A DNA stretch of 64,000 nucleotides from Oceanicoccus sp. (GTDB lineage Bacteria; Pseudomonadota; Gammaproteobacteria; Pseudomonadales; Dasaniaceae). Below are positions 56,842 through 64,000 of the stretch, piece after piece. Positions within the stretch are counted from its first letter, which is position 1. Every line of letters begins with the position of its first letter. The stretch covers positions 1 to 64,000 of the forward strand of contig NZ_JAQWFR010000030.1 of the NCBI RefSeq assembly GCF_029238675.1, given 5' to 3'. The position numbers and the translations under genes were made by a program. The notes below the pieces were generated by a model. It was not told the origin of the DNA, did no database searches, and was given only the letters and a program-made list of their open reading frames with translations.

Positions 56842-58932
56842 ATGGTCAGGAAACGTACTATAAAATTATTGCTGATCAATGAATCAGATAACGAAGGCGA
56901 ACGCCTGATCAGCTTATTCCGCAATGCCGGAAGAGTTGCCAGAGCCCAACGCGCCACCTCAGCCGAAGACCTGCACAGACTACTCGAGCAGGAAAGCTGG
57001 GATTTATTAATCGCCAATGACAAGCACCCTGAAATAGCCGTTGAGCAATGCCTTGAGCATCTGAAAAAACAAGATAGCGATTTGCCGGCCATTATTATTC
57101 GCGATAATAATGCTGAAGCGGCGTTAGAGGCCGGGGCCAATGATGTTATTAACAGCGATGATGACCAGCGCTTAATCTTTGCTGCCTTTCGCGAGCTGCG
57201 CTACCTGGAGAGTTACCGTGAACTAGCCGCTACCCAAGCCAAGCTGGCAGATGCAGAAGAACGCAGCGCCATGCTGCTATCAAAATCTGACGACGCCATC
57301 GCCTACCTGTCCGACGGTATGTTAATTAGCAGCAACCCATTATTTTGCAGCCGCTTTGGCTACGACGATCCGGAGGAGCTGGACTGCGCTCCGATGATTG
57401 ATTTAATCGATGCCGACGACCATGAGAATTTTAAAGGCCTGCTTAAAGCCCAAATCAATAATAAGGAAAGCAGCACCGATTTTAATTTCAAGGGCATCAA
57501 CCAATCCGGGGAAAGTTTTTCTGCCTCAATGCAACTTAACAATGCAGTGTTTGATGAAGAACCCTGCATTCAACTCACCATCAAAGGTGCACAAGCGAGT
57601 AGCGGTGGCAGGAGTAACCCTGACATAAACCCAACTACAGGTTTGTATAGCTGCCAATACTTTCTGGCGCAACTGGATTCAATCAGTAAACAGGCAAGTA
57701 CCGGCACCTATTTATCCAACCTGCTTTATATCAGCGTGGATAAATTCGCCTCCATTAGAAGCCGCTATGGCATTGCCCATGCCCATAATATTGTGTTGGA
57801 CCTGGCTCAATTTATTCAAGACCTGAACCAGAAAAACGGCGAAGACAGCAGTTGCCTGGCTCACTACTGTGACGACAGCTTGACCTTAATGTTGCCAAAT
57901 ACCAGCACAGAAAAAGCCCTGCAATATGCCAGTGATCTTTGCCAAAAAATTGCTGAACATATTGTAGAAATTGATGGTCAATCTATTCAATGTACCGTCA
58001 GTATCGGCCTTCTGGCTATTGATGGTAAATCTTCAGAAGACGCCGAAACCTTAATTGACAACGCCTTCAGCGCCAGTGAACAACTCAGTAACAAAGTCGA
58101 CCGTGATGGCACAGGTAATGATGTTGAACTCTATGTTGCGGTCAAGGAAAAGAAAGCCCTTGGCGACGCCAGCGGCGATGATGAACTCGATACCTTTATT
58201 CAGGAAGCAATTGAAGATGGGCGCTTTAAACTGACCTTCCAGCCTGTTGTTAGTTTGCGCGGCAGCAGCGGTGATCATTATGAAGTCAGGACGACGATGA
58301 CCAGTGATGAAGATGAAGTACTCGCCCCCAGTCAGTTTTTAAACAAGATTAATTTTAGTGGTACCAATACCCGCCTCGATCGCTGGATTTTATTAGAGGC
58401 TACTAAAAAACTTTCAGCACAAATTGAAAGCGGCCACGATACCCGCGTAATCATCAACCTGACTAACAATGCCCTGCAGGATGAAAGCCTGATTGCCTGG
58501 CTGGGGGTTGCCCTTAAAGCCGGAGGCATTACTCCAGAAGCATTAACTTTCCAATTTCTTGAATCCGATATTACTGACTTCCTGAAGCCCGCAAAAATAT
58601 TCGCCGAAGCCGTTAAAGAATTAGGCTGTAAACTGTCTGTCACCAATTTTGGCAAGGGGGATGATCCCTTCAGGGCGCTAAACCATATTAATGCAGACTA
58701 CGCGAAAATAGCCCCTGAGCTGACAGAAGCTCTGCAAAATGGCGGTGACGCCCAGGATATTAAAGCGATGGTGGGCACAATTAATGAAGGTAATATACAG
58801 GCGATTATCAGCGGCGTAGAAAATGCCGCGGCATTAGCCCAGCTTTGGCAAATCGGTGTGGATTATATTCAGGGCAGCTACCTTGCCAGCCAATCCAGTG
58901 AAATGGATTACGAATTTACGGATATTGCGTAA
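56842..58932 (+). CDS. fimX: FimX-like degenerate GGDEF/EAL protein
   Basis: 696 residues, close to Pseudomonas FimX. Order: receiver-like domain (about 1-125, no clear phospho-Asp pocket), coiled coil, PAS domain (about 155-245), GGDEF-like domain and EAL-like domain (about 440-690). The GGDEF signature is degraded (HYCDDSLTLML) and EAL reads YEVRT. Catalysis is therefore unlikely, and a c-di-GMP-sensing role in type IV pilus assembly, as in Pseudomonas, is inferred. It lies 122 bases after fimW on the same strand. Confidence 0.88.
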   Translation: MVRKRTIKLLLINESDNEGERLISLFRNAGRVARAQRATSAEDLHRLLEQESWDLLIANDKHPEIAVEQCLEHLKKQDSDLPAIIIRDNNAEAALEAGANDVINSDDDQRLIFAAFRELRYLESYRELAATQAKLADAEERSAMLLSKSDDAIAYLSDGMLISSNPLFCSRFGYDDPEELDCAPMIDLIDADDHENFKGLLKAQINNKESSTDFNFKGINQSGESFSASMQLNNAVFDEEPCIQLTIKGAQASSGGRSNPDINPTTGLYSCQYFLAQLDSISKQASTGTYLSNLLYISVDKFASIRSRYGIAHAHNIVLDLAQFIQDLNQKNGEDSSCLAHYCDDSLTLMLPNTSTEKALQYASDLCQKIAEHIVEIDGQSIQCTVSIGLLAIDGKSSEDAETLIDNAFSASEQLSNKVDRDGTGNDVELYVAVKEKKALGDASGDDELDTFIQEAIEDGRFKLTFQPVVSLRGSSGDHYEVRTTMTSDEDEVLAPSQFLNKINFSGTNTRLDRWILLEATKKLSAQIESGHDTRVIINLTNNALQDESLIAWLGVALKAGGITPEALTFQFLESDITDFLKPAKIFAEAVKELGCKLSVTNFGKGDDPFRALNHINADYAKIAPELTEALQNGGDAQDIKAMVGTINEGNIQAIISGVENAAALAQLWQIGVDYIQGSYLASQSSEMDYEFTDIA

Positions 58933-58954
58933 ACCTGTCATCCCCCTAAAACAA

Positions 58955-59056
58955 CGTCATTCCCGCGAAGGCGGGAACCCAGCGCTGTATATTTCCGCTT
59001 AAGCGGAAATAACAGCATAAGCATGCAGGCTGGATTCCCGCCTTCGCGGGAATGAC
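58955..59056. repeat. dispersed palindromic element, copy K (full length)
   Basis: 102 bases in the same orientation as copy F. Flanked by extra partial inverted repeats cctaaaacaacgtcat and gaatgacgttg(c/t)tttagg, giving an outer stem from about 58941 to 59091. Between convergent fimX and serB. Confidence 0.9.
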
Positions 59057-59081
59057 GTTGCTTTAGGGGAATGACGTTGTT

Positions 59082-60293
59082 TTAGGCTGAATGCCTATCG
59101 CCGATTCCTAACAAATATAAAATACCATCCAGCCCTAATGTGGAGATAGACTGCTTGGCAGACTCCTTCACAATTGGCTTTGCCCTAAAGGCAATGCCCA
59201 AGCCGGCAATACTTAACATCGGTAAGTCATTGGCTCCATCGCCTACCGCAATGGACTGCTCCAACGAAATATTTTCCTGCTCGGCAATACTTTTTAACAA
59301 CTCGGCTTTGCGAGCGCCATCAACGACTCGGCCGATTACATTGCCCGTTACCTTGCCATCAACAATTTCCAAATCATTGGCATAAACATAATCAATATCC
59401 AGCTTGCGCTGCAAGTACTCGCCAAAATAATTAAAGCCGCCACTGAGGATTGCCGTTTTATAGCCCAGGCGTTTTAAATTAGAGACCAGCTTCTCTGCAC
59501 CTTCAGTAACAGGTAAATTTTTGGCGATATCAGCCAGCACCGACTCATCCAAACCTTTTAATAAAGCAACACGGGCAGCAAAGCTTTCGGTAAAGTCTAA
59601 CTCACCGCCCATAGCACGTTCAGTAATCTCAGCCACTTGGTCACCAACGCCAGCCGCCTTAGCCAACTCATCAATCACCTCTGCTTCAATCAAGGTAGAG
59701 TCCATATCAAAAACCACCAGACGGCGGTTGCGGCGGAACATATTGTCTTCCTGAAAGGCAATATCAATATCGAAGCGGCTAGTCAGTTCCATAAGCTGGC
59801 TACGGAAAGCCGGGGTGTCTACCACCTCACCGCGCACAGAAAACTCGACACAGGCTTTGGTCTGCTCCTGTACATTATCCAGGGGCACACGGCCTGAGAG
59901 ACGGTCAATACGATCAATATTAAGGCTATTATTGGCCACTACGGCAGTTACCGCGGATAAATGCTCTGCGGTAATCATACGCGCTAACAGGGTGACTATA
60001 TGGCGAGGTTTGCCCTGCCCCAGCACCCAATGGCCATAGCTCTGTTCATCAATTGGAGAAAAGCGAACCGTTAAACCCAGCTCATGGGTGCGAAATAAAA
60101 TATCTTTTAACACCGGAGAAGACTCTGCAGTGGCAGGCACTTCCACCAGAATGCCCAATGACAGCGTATCGTGGATAACCGCCTGGCCAATATCCAGAAT
60201 ATTGACCTCATAGCCCGCCAGTATTTCAGTGACGGAGGAAGTCAGCCCCGGTTTATCGTCGCCAGCAACATTAATTAAAATAATTTCTTTCAC
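59082..60293 (-). CDS. serB: phosphoserine phosphatase
   Basis: Last step of serine synthesis. 403 residues. Two N-terminal ACT-like domains (residues 1-175; VAGDDKPGLTSSVTEIL) precede the HAD phosphatase with VVFDMDSTLIEAEVID, ILSGGFNYF and GDGANDLPML. The ACT-containing long form is typical of Pseudomonas relatives. Divergent from the YtjB-like gene. Confidence 0.96.
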   Translation of the reverse strand: MKEIILINVAGDDKPGLTSSVTEILAGYEVNILDIGQAVIHDTLSLGILVEVPATAESSPVLKDILFRTHELGLTVRFSPIDEQSYGHWVLGQGKPRHIVTLLARMITAEHLSAVTAVVANNSLNIDRIDRLSGRVPLDNVQEQTKACVEFSVRGEVVDTPAFRSQLMELTSRFDIDIAFQEDNMFRRNRRLVVFDMDSTLIEAEVIDELAKAAGVGDQVAEITERAMGGELDFTESFAARVALLKGLDESVLADIAKNLPVTEGAEKLVSNLKRLGYKTAILSGGFNYFGEYLQRKLDIDYVYANDLEIVDGKVTGNVIGRVVDGARKAELLKSIAEQENISLEQSIAVGDGANDLPMLSIAGLGIAFRAKPIVKESAKQSISTLGLDGILYLLGIGDRHSA

Positions 60294-60491
60294 AGGTTTT
60301 AACCTTGTTATCCATTAAATACCACCGCAGAACATCTAAGGATGTGACTAAAAAGTCACTAAAGGGTGGCTTACTGGGGCGCTATTGTAACGGCAGTCAG
60401 TGATTGCTCCAAATATTCACCAGCGTTTTTTCTACCATGGTTTATAATAACTCCCCAGCAATACCGCAATCACCACTATATGCTGTGATAA

Positions 60492-61769
60492 ATGCTTAAT
60501 AAGCTTATCCATCAATTCCTACACCTCACCCTTGCTCGTAAAATAGCATGGCTTTGTGCCACCTGTAGTTTACTGGCCTCCCTGACCTTGATTCTGGCCA
60601 GCCACCATGGCGACCGGCAACTGATTGAGCGCAGCAGCCAACTGTTTGGCGACAGCCTGGCCCAGCAACTGGCAAGAGATGCCAGCAACCCGCTGGTACA
60701 GGGAGACAAACTCAGCCTGCAATCCATACTGAATAAACTGGTAGCAAGCCCGATTGTTTTACGCGGCGCTATCTATGATGTGGAAAACCGCCCCATCGCC
60801 GAAGCGGGAGAGCAGCAAGCGCAAGGCCAATCTTTATCGGCATCGATTACCTTTCAAGATAGCATTGCCGGTTATGCGGTGATTACATTGGATGCCAAAC
60901 CCTTATTACAACAAGCCAAAAGCACCCATTGGCAACTGGCCTTTTTAGCCATTCTACTATCAGCGTTTTGTTATTTAATGGCCCTTTTACCTGCCAGGCA
61001 ATTAAGCGCGGTATTATTAGACTTGGCGACCATAACTCGTCTTCCTAAAAGTAGACGAACAGATAATACCCGTATTGATTACCCAGGCCAGGACGAGTTG
61101 CAACAATTGGCCAATATTATTCTGGCACTGCCGCCACCACCAGAACCGGCTAAGGCAACTATTAGCTCCTCTCTCAGCCCCGCTATTTTAGCCATTGAAA
61201 TTATCAATTTAAAAACACTACAACAGGATCAAAATCCCCAGTCATTATCACAGAGTCTGGTGACGTTGAAGCAGCAACTGGACATGATTTGTAAATTGTA
61301 TGAAGGGGAATTACAGGTCAACCGTAGCAATGGTTTTAGTATTCACTTTAAACCCACGGACGATGAAAACAATTATCCATTCAGGGCGCTATGTTCCGGC
61401 TATCTGCTGATACAGTGGATGCAAGAGCAGCAAATATTTAAGCTCCGTGTTGGTCTGGCACTGGATGGCAAATCGGGTAAACATACCTCAGGAATCGACA
61501 AGGATCTGGCATTGCAGGCTACCACTGAGCAAGCTCTTGATATTGCGATTGAAGGGAAGTTAGTGATTAACTCAACGATTTATAATCACGCCAGTGTCGG
61601 TAGTCGTGTACAGAGTAGTATCACTCACCATACAGACACGGCTTCAAAAAGTAGTAACCGTATTGTAGAAACATTACTGGAACCTTATGGCGCCCTATTA
61701 GAGCGCCAGCTGCAAACCTTGCAATCCCAGGCTGGCCCCGCAACAAACCGATGTCCTTCGCCGGAATGA
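60492..61769 (+). CDS. YtjB/AhpA-like membrane protein
   Basis: 425 residues. Two membrane segments (about 18-38 and 148-170) with a periplasmic domain between (FGDSLAQQLARDASNPLVQGDKLSLQSILNKLVASPIVLRG), typical of the SMP_2/YtjB family. The cytoplasmic C-terminal part has a weak cyclase-like look (ILAIEIINLKTLQ; FSIHFKP; LRVGLALDGKSGK). In E. coli ytjB is likewise divergent from serB. The last residues and stop codon come from a fragment of the palindromic element. Function unknown. Confidence 0.75.
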   Translation: MLNKLIHQFLHLTLARKIAWLCATCSLLASLTLILASHHGDRQLIERSSQLFGDSLAQQLARDASNPLVQGDKLSLQSILNKLVASPIVLRGAIYDVENRPIAEAGEQQAQGQSLSASITFQDSIAGYAVITLDAKPLLQQAKSTHWQLAFLAILLSAFCYLMALLPARQLSAVLLDLATITRLPKSRRTDNTRIDYPGQDELQQLANIILALPPPPEPAKATISSSLSPAILAIEIINLKTLQQDQNPQSLSQSLVTLKQQLDMICKLYEGELQVNRSNGFSIHFKPTDDENNYPFRALCSGYLLIQWMQEQQIFKLRVGLALDGKSGKHTSGIDKDLALQATTEQALDIAIEGKLVINSTIYNHASVGSRVQSSITHHTDTASKSSNRIVETLLEPYGALLERQLQTLQSQAGPATNRCPSPE

Positions 61770-61770
61770 C
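61755..61770. repeat. dispersed palindromic element, terminal fragment L
   Basis: ccttcgccggaatgac, the right end of the element only. The TGA inside it (61767-61769) is the stop codon of the YtjB-like gene. It ends 6 bases from the parC stop codon. Confidence 0.65.
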
Positions 61771-61775
61771 GAGGG

Positions 61776-64000
61776 CTACGATTTTTCTTCGGGGCTAATG
61801 ATTTCTACGCCATCTACCTTTTGAAAACCCCGTGGCAGCTTGTGGCCACGCCGTCCCCGCTCGCCAATATAATGATCCAATTCTTTGAACTTCATATTAA
61901 CGTGGCGTTTGCCAGCATAGACTCGCAAGGTATCTTTCTCACGGATAATATTGACCGACACCATAAATTCTTCACGGGCTTGCAATCTTGACGTAGGGAT
62001 ACCAATGATTTTATTCCCTTTACCCCGACCCATAATCGGCAATTCATTTAAGGGGAATAACAACATGCGGCCTTCATTGCTGACAGCAACAACAAAAGCA
62101 TCTTCAACACTGTTACTACCCACCATCGCTGGCTGTATCACCTGGCCACCTTTGGGTACCGTTAATGCCGCTTTACCCGCTTTATTTTTGGTTTGCAGGT
62201 CAGACACTTTTACCACAAAACCGTAGCCGGCATCGGAGGCTAATAAAAATAAATCATCCGCCGAGCCCATCATTAAGCCTTCAAAGCTGGCGCCGGATGG
62301 AGAATTGATACGTCCTGTTAGAGGCTCACCCTGGCCACGGGCCGAAGGCAAACTGTGGGCTGCAACAGTATAGGCCTTGCCACCGGAGTCTAATATCATG
62401 GCAGATTGGTTAGACTTACCTCTTGCCGCCAAATGAAAACCATCGCCGGACTTATAATTCAAACTGGCCGGGTCCATATCATGGCCTTTGGCAGCGCGAA
62501 TCCAACCTTTGGCAGACATGATTACCGTCACTGGCTCAGTAGTCATTAATTCTTCTTCGCTAAAAGCTTTGGCATCATCACGGGCAACAATCGGTGAACG
62601 GCGGTCATCGCCAAACTGTTCTGCGGCTTCTGCCAGCTCTTTGCGCACCAGGGTTTTTAACCGGCGAGTTGAGCCAATAATTTTTTCCAGCTCTTCTTTT
62701 TCTTTTTCCAGCGCTTCTTCTTCTTCGCGAATTTTCATTTCTTCCAAGCGGGCCAACTGACGCAACTTGGTTTCCAAAATATATTCCGCCTGCATCTCGA
62801 CTAAATCAAAACGCTCCATTAAAACCTGCTTGGGTTTTTCTTCTTCACGAATAATACGAATCACTTCATCCACATTGAGATAGACAATCATCAATGCCGC
62901 TAATCGCATCAAACGCTCTTCAACTTTTTGCAAGCGGTATTGCAAACGACGCTTGGTAGTGTCAGTACGGAATTCCAACCACTCTTTTAAAATTTTATCG
63001 AGGGACTTCACTTCCGGGCGACCATCAATACCAATCATATTAAGATTGACGCGATAGGTTTTTTCCAAATCAGTGGAAGCAAATAAATGATTCATCATCG
63101 GCTCAATATCCACGCGGTTAGAGCGCGGAATAATCACCAGCCGGGTTGGGTTTTCGTGGTCAGACTCATCGCGCAAGTCAGCGACCATGGGTAATTTTTT
63201 AGCGTGAATCTGTTGGGCAATCTGTTCCAGCACTTTGGAACCGGAAACCTGGTGGGGCAGTGCTGTAACTACCACATCGGTACCTTCTTTTTGCCATACT
63301 GCACGCATGCGAATACTGCCCTTGCCGGTTTTGTACATATTCTGGATATCTGCCAACGGCGTAATGATCTCAGCTTCTGTTGGGTAATCCGGGCCTTTGA
63401 TATATTCGCTTAAATCTTCAAGGGTCGCCTTGGGCTGCTCTAACAGATGGATACAGGCGTTAACCACTTCCCGCATATTATGGGGCGGAATATCGGTAGC
63501 CATACCGACAGCAATACCGGTGGTACCGTTCAACAGTACCGTAGGCACCCTGGAGGGCATAACCTGCGGCTCATCCAGGGTGCCATCAAAGTTAGGCTGC
63601 CAATCAACCGTGCCCTGCCCCAATTCAGAAAGCAGCAACTCGGAGAAAGGCGATAATTTGGATTCCGTGTAACGCATGGCCGCAAAGGACTTCGGGTCAT
63701 CACTGGAACCCCAGTTACCCTGACCATCCACCAGCGGGTAGCGATAGGAAAAGTCCTGCGCCATCAGCACCATCGCTTCATACACCGAGCTATCGCCGTG
63801 GGGGTGGAATTTACCAATCACATCACCCACAGTACGGGCGGACTTCTTGTATTTGGCGGCGGCTTTTAAACCTAACTCGCTCATGGCATAGACAATACGG
63901 CGCTGTACAGGCTTTAGGCCATCGGCAATATTGGGCAGGGCCCGGTCGAGAATAACGTACATGGAATAATCCAGATAGGCCTTCTCGGTATAGCTCTTAA
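61776..64000 (-). CDS. parC: DNA topoisomerase IV subunit A (5' end outside the window)
   Basis: Decatenating type II topoisomerase. 740 residues visible; the frame is open from 63998 and reads [22 protein letters not shown], so roughly the first 15-20 residues are missing. [13 protein letters not shown] keeps the quinolone-determining Ser and Glu. The catalytic Tyr is in [12 protein letters not shown]. The C-terminal barrel part is present ([13 protein letters not shown]-like strands; ends EKS). An internal ATG at 63962 should not be taken as the start. Confidence 0.96.
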   Translation of the reverse strand, partial: KSYTEKAYLDYSMYVILDRALPNIADGLKPVQRRIVYAMSELGLKAAAKYKKSARTVGDVIGKFHPHGDSSVYEAMVLMAQDFSYRYPLVDGQGNWGSSDDPKSFAAMRYTESKLSPFSELLLSELGQGTVDWQPNFDGTLDEPQVMPSRVPTVLLNGTTGIAVGMATDIPPHNMREVVNACIHLLEQPKATLEDLSEYIKGPDYPTEAEIITPLADIQNMYKTGKGSIRMRAVWQKEGTDVVVTALPHQVSGSKVLEQIAQQIHAKKLPMVADLRDESDHENPTRLVIIPRSNRVDIEPMMNHLFASTDLEKTYRVNLNMIGIDGRPEVKSLDKILKEWLEFRTDTTKRRLQYRLQKVEERLMRLAALMIVYLNVDEVIRIIREEEKPKQVLMERFDLVEMQAEYILETKLRQLARLEEMKIREEEEALEKEKEELEKIIGSTRRLKTLVRKELAEAAEQFGDDRRSPIVARDDAKAFSEEELMTTEPVTVIMSAKGWIRAAKGHDMDPASLNYKSGDGFHLAARGKSNQSAMILDSGGKAYTVAAHSLPSARGQGEPLTGRINSPSGASFEGLMMGSADDLFLLASDAGYGFVVKVSDLQTKNKAGKAALTVPKGGQVIQPAMVGSNSVEDAFVVAVSNEGRMLLFPLNELPIMGRGKGNKIIGIPTSRLQAREEFMVSVNIIREKDTLRVYAGKRHVNMKFKELDHYIGERGRRGHKLPRGFQKVDGVEIISPEEKS

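Overview
The window looks like chromosome from a marine-type gammaproteobacterium related to Pseudomonas but outside the genus, probably of the Cellvibrionales/Spongiibacterales kind. This is inferred from gene order and protein style only; no search was run. Three blocks follow Pseudomonas gene order closely: dksA-gluQ-cbrXAB-pcnB-folK-panB-panC with acs beyond; dsbD-aroQ-accB-accC-prmA-DUF3426-dusB-fis-purH-purD; and fimW-fimX-serB-(ytjB-like)-parC. EF-P is of the lysine-34/EpmA/EpmB type, unlike the arginine-rhamnosylated EF-P of Pseudomonas. No tRNA, rRNA, CRISPR array, integrase or complete insertion sequence was seen.

Layout. 1-5400: 5' end of tuf, a second elongation factor G (fusA2), fbp and a secreted MORN-repeat protein. 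5400-19300 (all minus strand): acs, panC, panB, a deoxynucleoside kinase, folK, pcnB, then the CbrAB carbon/nitrogen two-component system (cbrB, cbrA, cbrX), gluQ and dksA. 19650-27220: two chemoreceptors, a TonB-dependent receptor, a COG2509 flavoprotein and a YfiR-like periplasmic protein. 27760-33690: a BaiN-type flavoprotein, then an accessory operon of a LuxR-type regulator, a cytochrome P450 with an atypical I-helix, and a second TonB-dependent receptor. 33700-39000 (minus): polB, yajG-like lipoprotein, DUF2333, a copper chaperone and a lipoprotein. 39190-51640 (plus): dsbD, aroQ, acetyl-CoA carboxylase subunits, prmA, a DUF3426 protein, dusB-fis, purH-purD and coq7. 51750-54560: the epmA-efp / epmB EF-P module. 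54910-64000: fimW, fimX, serB, a YtjB-like protein and parC (5' end cut by the window).

Main discovery. The 866-base gap between cbrB and pcnB, where pseudomonads keep the CrcZ regulatory RNA, carries two tandem copies of what looks like a complete CrcZ-type transcription unit on the minus strand. Each copy has a TGTTAC-N15-GTAAC upstream palindrome with one extra half-site at fixed spacing, a sigma-54 -24/-12 promoter, an A-rich leader with AAnAAnAA Hfq/Crc motifs, and a hairpin starting with a shared sequence. Promoters and activator sites of the two copies are offset by exactly 404 bases. I infer a duplicated CbrB-sigma54-driven sponge RNA controlling catabolite repression.

Second theme. 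A dispersed palindromic element is present six times in full form (about 102 bases), twice as a 59-base derivative lacking the same 43 bases, and four times as a solo or partial hairpin. It sits almost always within about 25 bases of a stop codon, supplies the C-terminus of GluQ and the stop codon of the YtjB-like gene, and has grown a 20-base tandem array before coq7.
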